Shown here piece by piece: positions 1 through 4,562 of a stretch of DNA of 8,856 nt. The stretch comes from an uncultured Methylocystaceae bacterium (GTDB lineage: Bacteria; Pseudomonadota; Alphaproteobacteria; Rhizobiales; Beijerinckiaceae). Each line of letters opens with the position of its first letter. Positions within the stretch are counted from its first letter, which is position 1. Location of the stretch: positions 1 to 8,856 of the forward strand of contig CAMFKC010000062.1 in NCBI GenBank assembly GCA_945956975.1. Direction: 5' to 3'. The notes below the pieces were generated by a model. It did not search any database. It saw only the letters and a list, made by a program, of their open reading frames with translations, and was not told the origin of the DNA. The translations under genes were made by a program, and so were the position numbers.

Positions 1-1
1 C

Positions 2-136
2 GGAAACTCCATTCTTCCAAAGCCCAAAAAGTCTCAAATCATTCGACGACGGACAGCGCGCAAGCGCTTTTATCGCTCGATGCTCGCAGAGCATCGAACC
101 GACCGCCGCGAACTCACCAACGCTTTCCGCCTTTGA
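2..136 (+). CDS. possible C-terminal tail of an upstream gene (partial)
   Basis: This frame is open from the left edge and stops at TGA 134-136. It gives about 44 residues ending in RRELTNAFRL, rich in Lys and Arg. The gene would begin outside the window. Its third codon positions are only moderately G/C rich and another + frame is also open here, so composition does not settle the matter. I do not recognise the peptide. It would end about 120 bases before the methyltransferase gene. The alternative is that this is non-coding DNA upstream of that gene. Confidence 0.3.
   Translation, partial: GNSILPKPKKSQIIRRRTARKRFYRSMLAEHRTDRRELTNAFRL
77..97. repeat. perfect 9-bp inverted repeat with 3-base loop
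   Basis: TCGATGCTC (77-85) and GAGCATCGA (89-97) are perfect reverse complements around GCA. The repeat lies inside the possible partial reading frame at 2-136. No T-run follows, so it is not a classic terminator. A protein operator or a chance palindrome within coding sequence are both possible. Confidence 0.45.
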
Positions 137-259
137 CGTCTTGTAGCCCGAGGTATCGCCCTCGCCGGCGACCGCGACGCCTCACCTGTCTGGTGCCGGA
201 TTTCCCCCCGATGCACTCGGGCGTCTTCGCTTTCCCCTCCACAACAAAGGAATTGCACA
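137..259 (+). other. non-coding leader upstream of the methyltransferase operon
   Basis: No gene is supported here. A small hairpin, CCCGA (207-211) and TCGGG (217-221), is followed by pyrimidine-rich DNA and could be a weak terminator or leader element. AAAGG at 246-250 is the likely ribosome binding site for the gene at 260. I could not pick a convincing promoter; TTGACG at 133-138 has only a poor -10 candidate 15 bases later. Confidence 0.4.
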
Positions 260-1042
260 ATGCCGCAGATCGCGACAAACGTACTCAGGATTCTCGGCGC
301 TGCCGTCGTCGAAGGCTCGAAGGTATCCTTGGTCGACCAGCTCGATCACAAGCTCTATGTCGAGATCGACAAGGTCCTTCAGGCCGCCGGTGGAAAATGG
401 AACCGCTCCGCGAAGGCCCATATTTTCGAAGGGGACGCCGCCGAAGCGCTGGATCCGATCCTGCTTACCGGCGAATATTCCCGCACCAAACAGGACTTCG
501 GCCAGTTCGATACGCCACGACCCCTTGCCGGCGATGTGGTCGACCGCGCCGACATCATGCCGCAGATGCGGGTCCTCGAACCGAGCGCCGGGCTCGGTAA
601 CATCGCCGTGGAAGCAATCGCCGCCGGCGGACAGGTCCATACAATCGAGATCGACGCAACGCGATGCGCTCGCCTGGCGCTCAGGGTCGCAGATCTCGAC
701 ATGCCGGCGGCATCATTCTGCACTGGGCAACAGGCCGATTTCCTCGGTATCCAGCCCGATGCTTCCTATGACCGCGTCGTCATGAACCCGCCCTTCGCCG
801 GGCAGGACGACATCCGTCACGTCATGCATGCTTTCAGGTTCCTCAAGCCCAATGGCCGGCTAGTCGCGATCATGTCCGCCGGTGTGCTGTTCAGAACCAA
901 CAAGCTGACGGCAGCGTTTCGCGATCTCGTCGCCGACAACGGCGGAGCCATCGAACCGCTGCCCGACGGCTCTTTCCGTTCGTCGGGAACGACGGTCAAC
1001 ACCTGCATGGTCACCCTGACGGCGGGAGTTGGATATGCCTAA
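260..1042 (+). CDS. orphan class I SAM-dependent DNA methyltransferase, probably N6-adenine
   Basis: A 260-residue protein with the order of motifs of an adenine DNA methyltransferase. QFDTP (82-86) is motif X-like, LEPSAGLG (106-113) is the SAM-binding motif I, TIEID (128-132) holds the acidic end of strand 2, and NPPF (176-179) is catalytic motif IV. NPPF is typical of N6-adenine enzymes. Before the methylase domain, residues about 32-64 carry a small motif (LYVEIDKVL, then GGKWNRSAKAHIF) that recurs at the N-terminus of plasmid and phage methylases. There is no room for a large target-recognition domain and no nuclease gene is adjacent, so it looks like an orphan enzyme, as mobile elements often carry. 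The start is ATG 260 behind AAAGG at 246-250. The stop overlaps the next gene by 8 bases, so the two should be co-translated. Its DNA target cannot be read from the sequence. Confidence 0.88.
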   Translation: MPQIATNVLRILGAAVVEGSKVSLVDQLDHKLYVEIDKVLQAAGGKWNRSAKAHIFEGDAAEALDPILLTGEYSRTKQDFGQFDTPRPLAGDVVDRADIMPQMRVLEPSAGLGNIAVEAIAAGGQVHTIEIDATRCARLALRVADLDMPAASFCTGQQADFLGIQPDASYDRVVMNPPFAGQDDIRHVMHAFRFLKPNGRLVAIMSAGVLFRTNKLTAAFRDLVADNGGAIEPLPDGSFRSSGTTVNTCMVTLTAGVGYA

Positions 1043-1247
1043 GGAACTCTGGTTGATCGACTGGCGCATCGAGGGCACCCGGCAAGTTCTCGCCGAGGAT
1101 GCTGACGAAGCGCAGCAGTTTTTCGACAAGGGCTTCGGATCTCCGAATTTCCTCGATCCTCTGCGCGATGGCGAGGTTTCGAACGACCCGCCGTACCGCA
1201 AAGGCACCAGAACCCGAAAGGTAGGCGACGATGCAAATTCGGCGTAA
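1035..1247 (+). CDS. small hypothetical protein, 70 aa, coupled to the methyltransferase
   Basis: It starts at ATG 1035, inside the last codons of the methyltransferase gene, behind GGGAG at 1024-1028. A TTG six bases earlier (1029) is a weaker alternative. The product begins MPKELWLIDWRIEGTRQ and continues with VLAEDADEAQQFF: a predicted beta hairpin followed by an acidic helix, the pattern of small DpnD/PcfM-like proteins. The C-terminal half is charged, Pro-rich and probably disordered. No catalytic residues are apparent and I cannot assign a function. The gene overlaps the next by 17 bases, so the three genes from 260 to 1638 form a tightly packed coupled operon. The 73-residue protein at 3072 has a similar layout. 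Confidence 0.7.
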   Translation: MPKELWLIDWRIEGTRQVLAEDADEAQQFFDKGFGSPNFLDPLRDGEVSNDPPYRKGTRTRKVGDDANSA

Positions 1248-1638
1248 ACCCCGTCCCGGCCAGCCCGGCTTGCATCTTGCCCATTCGCTCTACTCGGCCG
1301 AGCTCGGCGCACATGACCCCGGGCGATATCGCCTGACGCCGCCCTGCGCGCCCGATGTCCCGGCTTTGGTGCGACCGGGCATGACTGTTCAAACATCGTA
1401 TGGAACGGGCGGCATCGTCGTCGCGGTCGAGGGCCCCACCAACCATCGCGGACAGGATGGTCGTGATTATCCGCATTTCACGATCATCTATGTTCCGGCG
1501 AATCGGTTCGGCCGGCATTCCGCCGCTGACCATTGCTGGATCAATGAATGCGTCGCGGTCGGCGGCCGCATCCTGATGCTGCTCGAAGCCAATAGCGACG
1601 AGGTCTTCATCGACACAGGTCCGTCTGCGAAAGCCTGA
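1231..1638 (+). CDS. hypothetical beta-rich protein, 135 aa, last gene of the operon
   Basis: The start is ATG 1231, with GAAAGG ending at 1221 as a ribosome binding site; the stop is TGA 1636-1638. The N-terminus is basic and Pro-rich (MQIRRKPRPGQPG). The middle, residues about 50-67 (RPGMTVQTSYGTGGIVVAVE), reads like an SH3-like or KOW-like beta barrel strand-turn-strand, and alternating hydrophobic residues follow (HFTIIYVPANRF). A His/Cys-containing stretch (RHSAADHCWINECV) comes next, but its spacing does not match a known zinc motif. There is no signal peptide or membrane segment. I do not recognise the family. A strong hairpin terminator begins six bases after the stop, which marks this as the last gene of the methyltransferase operon. 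Confidence 0.68.
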   Translation: MQIRRKPRPGQPGLHLAHSLYSAELGAHDPGRYRLTPPCAPDVPALVRPGMTVQTSYGTGGIVVAVEGPTNHRGQDGRDYPHFTIIYVPANRFGRHSAADHCWINECVAVGGRILMLLEANSDEVFIDTGPSAKA

Positions 1639-1643
1639 CAGCA

Positions 1644-1677
1644 GCGGGCCGCCGCCCGCACCTCATCTTCATTTTCC
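1644..1677 (+). terminator. rho-independent terminator of the methyltransferase operon
   Basis: GCGGGC (1644-1649) pairs perfectly with GCCCGC (1654-1659) around a CGCC loop, followed by a pyrimidine- and T-rich tract ending ATTTT at 1677. It starts six bases after the stop of the 135-residue gene. The T-run is interrupted, so efficiency is uncertain. Confidence 0.6.
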
Positions 1678-1682
1678 CTGTC

Positions 1683-1724
1683 AGGCCCGGTCCTCCGAAA
1701 GGAGCGCCGGGCCTCTCCACATTT
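1683..1724 (+). terminator. 14-bp GAAA-loop hairpin, terminator-like (copy A)
   Basis: AGGCCCGG (1683-1690) pairs with CCGGGCCT (1707-1714). The stem continues inward through one T-G wobble and one C-C mismatch to CTCC/GGAG, closed by a GAAA tetraloop (1697-1700). A short CTCTCCACATTT tract follows. The same hairpin recurs at 4079-4110, where the C-C mismatch is a proper G-C pair. Coming right behind the terminator at 1644, it could be a second terminator or a retained leader structure. Confidence 0.6.
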
Positions 1725-1839
1725 CGGGAGAGCACGAGAACCCTGTCCTTCCTGAAACAATCCGTCGAGACCGCGCCTGCGTCGCCTGATCTCACATAGC
1801 AGATCCCGCGCTCTCATCACGTCAACACCGACCTGCTCT

Positions 1840-1866
1840 GCCGCCGGGCACATAGCTCCCGGCGGC
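1840..1866 (+). promoter_or_regulatory. 9-bp leader hairpin before the 266-aa gene
   Basis: GCCGCCGGG (1840-1848) pairs perfectly with CCCGGCGGC (1858-1866) around a 9-base loop. No T-run follows, and GGAGA at 1885-1889 is 19 bases downstream. The rest of 1735-1892 holds no gene that I can support. The hairpin could influence transcript stability or translation of the gene at 1893; this is inference. Confidence 0.45.
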
Positions 1867-1892
1867 GCGGACGCCTGCAGTAATGGAGAAGC

Positions 1893-2693
1893 ATGATGCA
1901 GAACGAAACCAATTCCGCCCGTCTCGAAAACGTGGTCGGCGCGCCTGTGTACGGTGCGAGGGCGGCCCCTCGCTTCACCATCGCGGAGCATGTTCACACG
2001 TCGAGGGGCATCCCGATCTTCATTTGCGTTGTTGACGACCAAATCGATCGGACCGAATTCCGCGCGCTCCGAAATCAGGCGCGCAAGCAGGGTGGATGGT
2101 ACTCCCGTCCCTGGGAAAGCGCGCCGGGCGGTTTCGCATTCATGGATCGTGCCGCGGCCGAACGCTTTGCCGAGCCCGCAGGTCCGGACGACGCGGAGGA
2201 AGCCAATTCTGCCCATGAGCCGGTTCCCCCCATTGCCGCAAGACTACGCGCCCTGGCGGAGGATATGCGGTTCGAGATTGACGCCAACCTGGCGGAACGC
2301 TCGACCAGCACGCCGAACCGGCGGCTCTATGCAGCCCTTTCCTGGGTCGATGGCCACCGTCTTTTGCGCACCCAGGCCGCATTGTTTGCGCTCGCCGACG
2401 CTCACATCGCGAAGACGGTTCCAACCGAGCTCGCCGATATCGAAAGGAAATCGCAGGCCTATGATCGCTTGGGCACTCTGTTCGATCGATCCTCGGCCGC
2501 ATATTATGACATCGGAATCGACACTGGCGAGCCGCAATGCGACGATGCAGCGGCGCGCGCTCTTTGGCGTCTGATCGGGGCCGAAGATCCCGTCGATCCC
2601 TCGACCGAGCTTCTCAAGCAGGATGGCATATCGACATCCGCAGACCGCGCCTCAGACGATGCAGCAGGGCTTGCGAGGATGCAGCCCTCGTAA
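1893..2693 (+). CDS. plasmid/phage polyvalent-type accessory protein, 266 aa
   Basis: The start is ATG 1893 or ATG 1896, in frame with each other; GGAG at 1885-1888 is spaced better for the second. Two regions are visible. Residues about 33-92 (from EHVHTSRG through GGWYSRPW to GFAFMDRAAAERF) match a small domain I know from the ends of large plasmid and phage methylase/helicase proteins: a His/Thr-Gly entry, a helix, GG followed by aromatic residues, then GFxF and an AAxxF helix. Residues about 114-196 (RLRALAEDM, TSTPNRR, LLRTQAALFALADAH, VPTEL) form a helical region with TPxRR and LALAD signatures, also usual in those proteins. No catalytic domain is present, so this resembles a stand-alone accessory segment. 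The acidic, low-complexity C-terminus is probably disordered. The stop TAA (2691-2693) overlaps by four bases the apparent beginning of the next protein. Function is unknown. Confidence 0.78.
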   Translation: MMQNETNSARLENVVGAPVYGARAAPRFTIAEHVHTSRGIPIFICVVDDQIDRTEFRALRNQARKQGGWYSRPWESAPGGFAFMDRAAAERFAEPAGPDDAEEANSAHEPVPPIAARLRALAEDMRFEIDANLAERSTSTPNRRLYAALSWVDGHRLLRTQAALFALADAHIAKTVPTELADIERKSQAYDRLGTLFDRSSAAYYDIGIDTGEPQCDDAAARALWRLIGAEDPVDPSTELLKQDGISTSADRASDDAAGLARMQPS

Positions 2694-3061
2694 TTCATAA
2701 GCAGCGGCTGCCGATCTTCGCGGCACGCACGGATGAGATCTCGATCCAGGCTCCTCGCGGCGCCCGTATCCTGAAACTCTCACGCCAGTATCCCCACGAA
2801 CCGTCGCCATTCGTTTGGTATGCATGCGATCCGACCGCTCCCGTTGAAGCGCTCACGATCCGCATCGTGGGAACCGGCGACGTGGTGCCGGACGCCCTGC
2901 TCGACGACTATCTGGGGACCGAGATTTTCCTCGATGGTCGACTGGTGCTCCATTTCTCTCGAGATGTTGCCTCGGCTCTGAACGAGAGCACCATCAAACG
3001 TGAGGACGGACGTTCGTCTAGCTCCTATCAGTTCACGCAAGCTGACCAGCAGATCCAGTAA
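2690..3061 (+). CDS. DUF7352-like small protein; canonical start codon apparently lost
   Basis: From GTA 2690 this frame gives 123 residues. The recognisable domain runs from IHKQRLPIFA through DEISIQAPRGARIL, an aromatic segment FVWYACDP, RIVGTG and a final YLGT...LVLHF. That order (P.GA.iL, W..vdp, GTG, YigT, LvfH) is the pattern I know as DUF7352, a phage and plasmid family of unknown function. Homology begins directly at IHK, yet no ATG, GTG or TTG lies close. The nearest in-frame starts are TTG 2564 and ATG 2537, which would add about 40-50 basic residues and overlap the previous gene by 130 bases or more. The four bases GTAA at 2690-2693 sit exactly where a GTGA stop/start overlap would be expected. 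The gene may use a non-standard start, be expressed as a fusion, or be crippled. GAGGA at 2675-2679 could serve as ribosome binding site. The Ser-rich C-terminal tail is probably disordered. Confidence 0.65.
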   Translation, partial: VIHKQRLPIFAARTDEISIQAPRGARILKLSRQYPHEPSPFVWYACDPTAPVEALTIRIVGTGDVVPDALLDDYLGTEIFLDGRLVLHFSRDVASALNESTIKREDGRSSSSYQFTQADQQIQ

Positions 3062-3071
3062 GGAGGGCGCG

Positions 3072-3293
3072 ATGCCAGAATATGGAGTCCAGGTGACGGC
3101 CCAGTTGACCGTCACCCGTCGCGTCACAGTGGAAGCGGCCGACGTCGAGGAGGCCAAGCGTCTTGCGATCGAAGACGCCAGTTACCTTCCCGATGATTGG
3201 GAGGTGCCGGGATCCGAGGAGTATACAACCGCACTCCTCGACCCCGAGGAACTCCAAGGCTTCGACACCGATGAAATCGAACTCGTCGAATGA
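3072..3293 (+). CDS. small acidic protein, 73 aa, DpnD/PcfM-like layout
   Basis: It starts at ATG 3072 behind a perfect AGGAGG (3061-3066) whose first base is the last base of the previous stop codon, so translation is probably coupled. The N-terminal half alternates polar and hydrophobic residues (YGVQVTAQLTVTRRVTVEA), predicting a two-strand beta hairpin. A helix follows (DVEEAKRLAIEDA), then a very acidic tail ending in IELVE. The 'VEAxDxEEA' turn is typical of small DpnD/PcfM-like proteins of phages and conjugative elements. No catalytic residues are seen. The strong acidity would also suit a DNA-mimic or partner-binding role, which is speculation. Confidence 0.74.
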   Translation: MPEYGVQVTAQLTVTRRVTVEAADVEEAKRLAIEDASYLPDDWEVPGSEEYTTALLDPEELQGFDTDEIELVE

Positions 3294-3314
3294 CTCTGCT
3301 CAGTTTGAACATCA

Positions 3315-3332
3315 TGGGCGCCGATGCGCCCA
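3315..3332 (+). promoter_or_regulatory. 7-bp leader hairpin before the 61-aa gene
   Basis: TGGGCGC (3315-3321) pairs perfectly with GCGCCCA (3326-3332) around CGAT. The ribosome binding site AGGAGG of the next gene starts six bases later (3339), so the hairpin could shield or position it. No T-run follows, so termination is unlikely. Confidence 0.45.
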
Positions 3333-3351
3333 CAACAGAGGAGGACATCGC

Positions 3352-3537
3352 GTGTTTCCCATCACGAAGGAGCAACGCCGCGCGATTCATCTGAAATGGC
3401 AACAGGCCGATCAGGGCCTTTCCTATCGCGCTTTCAGGAAGCTTGCCATTCCCGTTACCGCTGCCGACGGAGCCGTTGCACTGCCTTGGTGCGGGATGTG
3501 GTTGTGTATAGAGGCCGACGGCTACACGCATAGCTAG
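3352..3537 (+). CDS. small conserved-looking protein, 61 aa, GTG start
   Basis: It starts at GTG 3352 behind a strong AGGAGG (3339-3344, seven-base spacing) and stops at TAG 3535-3537. An upstream in-frame extension is rejected because it would run through the previous gene in another frame. The product begins MFPITKEQRRAIHLKW and ends WCGMWLCIEADGYTHS. I have the impression that this C-terminal 'W.GMWL.IE.DGYTHS' ending recurs in small proteins of proteobacterial plasmids and phages, and 'SYRAFRK' before it fits that group. Function is unknown. There is no signal peptide or membrane segment. It follows the 73-residue gene by 58 bases and could share its transcript. Confidence 0.75.
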   Translation: MFPITKEQRRAIHLKWQQADQGLSYRAFRKLAIPVTAADGAVALPWCGMWLCIEADGYTHS

Positions 3538-3760
3538 TCGGCCAATCCGGCCATTGGACCGCGTTTCGTGCTCCAATTTCTTTTCGTTCGGCCGTTCGTG
3601 TTTCTCGCTTGCGCAGCTGAACCTCAATGATGCGCGGGGGTCCCGATAGCGGTGATCCAGCCGCATTTCCAGAAGCTCTATCCGATCGATCAAACACGGC
3701 ATCCGCCGCGGTATGCCGTGCGGACCCGCGCGTGACTTTATTGCCAGAAGGAGGAATCCG
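3538..3760 (+). other. intergenic region, no gene clearly supported
   Basis: This 223-base stretch holds a weak CCAAT/ATTGG inverted repeat (3542-3557) followed by T-rich DNA, and a strong hairpin at 3695-3720. Two tiny frames are open. GTG 3652 to TGA 3735 gives 27 residues with 19 of 26 sense codons ending in G or C, but only a GGGGG run 11 bases upstream. ATG 3627 to TGA 3764 gives 45 residues and overlaps the next start as ATGA, but has no ribosome binding site. TTGGAC (3554-3559) with TTTCTT (3577-3582) at 17-base spacing is a weak promoter candidate. None is strong enough to call. Confidence 0.4.
3695..3720 (+). promoter_or_regulatory. 8-bp leader hairpin before the 93-aa gene
   Basis: CACGGCAT (3695-3702) and ATGCCGTG (3713-3720) are perfect reverse complements around a 10-base G/C-rich loop. 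The next gene's AGGAGG begins 29 bases downstream, with no T-run between. It may be an mRNA leader structure or a protein operator. Confidence 0.45.
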
Positions 3761-4042
3761 ATGAAAACGACCGTTAGAACGAGCAGACTCAAGGAGGGAT
3801 CGCTGGTGTCAAAGCTTCTGACGCTCCGACCCGGCGAAACATTCTATCTCGACGACACTCGCGACGCGCCTGGAGCTCGACAGCTTTCCGGCGCCGTTCA
3901 AGCGGCGATGATCAAATCGCGAGCTCTGACGGACCGGAGGTTCATCACATCCCGGTGGACTGCGGTGCAACCATCGCCAGCCTGCGCCAAGCCCATTCTG
4001 GCCATCACCCGCGTCGATTCTGTCGCATTCTGGCAGCCGTAG
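3761..4042 (+). CDS. hypothetical protein, 93 aa
   Basis: It starts at ATG 3761 behind AGGAGG (3749-3754, six-base spacing) and stops at TAG 4040-4042. The sequence runs SKLLTLRPGETFYLDD, then a probable helix (RQLSGAVQAAMIKSRAL), then RRFITSRWTAV and a final strand (PILAITRVD). The order 'RPGExFxL - helix - F.TR - R' is what I associate with small phage and plasmid proteins of unknown role, some thought to bind nucleic acid. The protein is basic and has no membrane segment. The stop codon falls inside direct repeat copy B, so that repeat acts as its 3-prime flank. The start with the strong ribosome binding site is preferred over upstream in-frame candidates. Confidence 0.7.
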   Translation: MKTTVRTSRLKEGSLVSKLLTLRPGETFYLDDTRDAPGARQLSGAVQAAMIKSRALTDRRFITSRWTAVQPSPACAKPILAITRVDSVAFWQP

Positions 4043-4131
4043 GCGACTGCCCGCAATTCACCTTCCTTCCTCCCAACCAGGCCCGGTGCTCCGAAAGGAG
4101 CGCCGGGCCTTTCTGCATTTTCAGGAGAGCA
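4032..4131 (+). repeat. direct repeat copy B (about 100 bases, pairs with 1637-1734)
   Basis: This is the second copy of the segment at 1637-1734, in the same orientation and 2.4 kb away. It overlaps the last codons of the 93-residue gene and runs up to three bases before the ATG of gene 4134. Its right half, from the hairpin to the ribosome binding site (4078-4131), is almost identical to copy A. Together the copies bracket the genes from 1893 to 4042. Confidence 0.75.
4079..4121 (+). terminator. 14-bp GAAA-loop hairpin with T-rich tail (copy B)
   Basis: AGGCCCGG (4079-4086) pairs with CCGGGCCT (4103-4110). The stem continues through a T-G wobble into GCTCC/GGAGC, closed by a GAAA tetraloop (4093-4096). 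The tail TTCTGCATTTT follows. It can terminate transcription of the 93-residue gene. Because the ribosome binding site of gene 4134 begins at once (4123), it may also act as a leader attenuator or stability element for that gene. Confidence 0.68.
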
Positions 4132-4133
4132 AC

Positions 4134-4445
4134 ATGAGCCTTTCAGCCATCGCCTGCCCTTACGTCGCAACGCCGGTGTTCCTGAACTTCCGGTCCGAAG
4201 TGGTCGCGCCCGTGTGTTTCGCCATCGTCTATTGGGACGGTCCGGGCGACACACTCTACGCCTTCGAGGACCCTGACGCCTTCGATCGCCAGCGCCTCTG
4301 CGCCGAACGCAACCTCGTCCATGTCCAGCAACTGTCCGCCGGGGAAGCGGCTGCATGGATTGCCGCCGGTGGCAAGGCTGTCCTGCACGAGGTCTCGGTC
4401 GCCGGCGTCGCGGCGTTCGGAAACCTCAAGCTCGCGCCCGGCTGA
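4134..4445 (+). CDS. hypothetical protein, 103 aa
   Basis: It starts at ATG 4134 behind AGGAGAG (4123-4129). A GTG at 4086 in the same frame lies inside the hairpin and is rejected. The stop is TGA 4443-4445. The product begins MSLSAIACPYVATPVFLNFR and has a beta-rich middle (PVCFAIVYWDGPGDTLYAFED), a helix with DRQRLCAERN, and an Ala/Gly-rich C-terminal half (AGEAAAWIAAGGKAVLHEV). There are three cysteines without a recognisable metal-binding spacing. There is no membrane segment or signal peptide. Codon choice is G/C-rich like that of the large gene 117 bases downstream, with which it may be co-transcribed. I do not recognise the family. Confidence 0.68.
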   Translation: MSLSAIACPYVATPVFLNFRSEVVAPVCFAIVYWDGPGDTLYAFEDPDAFDRQRLCAERNLVHVQQLSAGEAAAWIAAGGKAVLHEVSVAGVAAFGNLKLAPG

Positions 4446-4562
4446 GGGCCGGGCGCCGCCGCCCGTGCCGCTTAGAGGGAGAGAGGGGCCGGGAAGGGGT
4501 GGCCTGGCGGGCTTGGAGAGCGCCCGGCGGCCGGCTCCTTCCCGCTCTCGATGAGGTTTCCC
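4446..4562 (+). promoter_or_regulatory. structured leader of the methyltransferase-helicase gene
   Basis: The region is very G-rich. Right after the upstream stop, CGGGC (4450-4454) pairs with GCCCG (4461-4465). A longer imperfect stem follows: GAGAG (4481-4485) plus CGGGAAGG (4490-4497) pair with CCTTCCCG (4537-4544) plus CTCTC (4545-4549), with a 4-base bulge. GGCC/GGCC (4501-4504 with 4529-4532) can continue the stem inward. The outer stem ends only three bases before the ribosome binding site GAGG (4553-4556). The purine run 4475-4499 forms its left arm. The leader may tune translation of the large gene. Confidence 0.5.

Larger units (their letters stand above)
1637..1734 (+). repeat. direct repeat copy A (about 97 bases, pairs with 4032-4131)
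   Basis: This segment aligns end to end with 4032-4131. The right 53 bases (1682-1734) are nearly identical, with five mismatches and one gap by my alignment. The left part (1637-1681) is more diverged but collinear, including the shared GCCCGCA. It contains a GAAA-loop hairpin and ends with GGGAGAGCA, which matches the ribosome binding site of gene 4134 in copy B. In copy A no start codon follows at the matching place. Confidence 0.75.

Noticed and set aside
133..159. Possible sigma-70 promoter (TTGACG at 133-138)
   Set aside because: The only -10 candidate (TATCGC, 154-159) matches poorly and sits at 15-base spacing; in this base composition that is expected by chance.
133..600. 155-codon + strand frame overlapping the methyltransferase start
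   Set aside because: It is an out-of-frame shadow with an Arg/Pro-rich product and conflicts with the motif-supported methyltransferase frame.
860..1533. Minus-strand open frames across the first operon
   Set aside because: They are antisense to three packed + strand genes with good ribosome binding sites, and have low-complexity Arg-rich products.
1488..2216. 242-codon minus-strand frame spanning the intergenic region 1639-1892
   Set aside because: Most of it is antisense to real genes, and the intergenic part is explained by terminators and the direct repeat. No ribosome binding site or motif supports it.
4086..4133. GTG 4086 as the start of the 103-residue protein
   Set aside because: It lies in the stem of the GAAA-loop hairpin, the added residues are an artefact of the repeat, and ATG 4134 has an AGGAGAG ribosome binding site at proper spacing.
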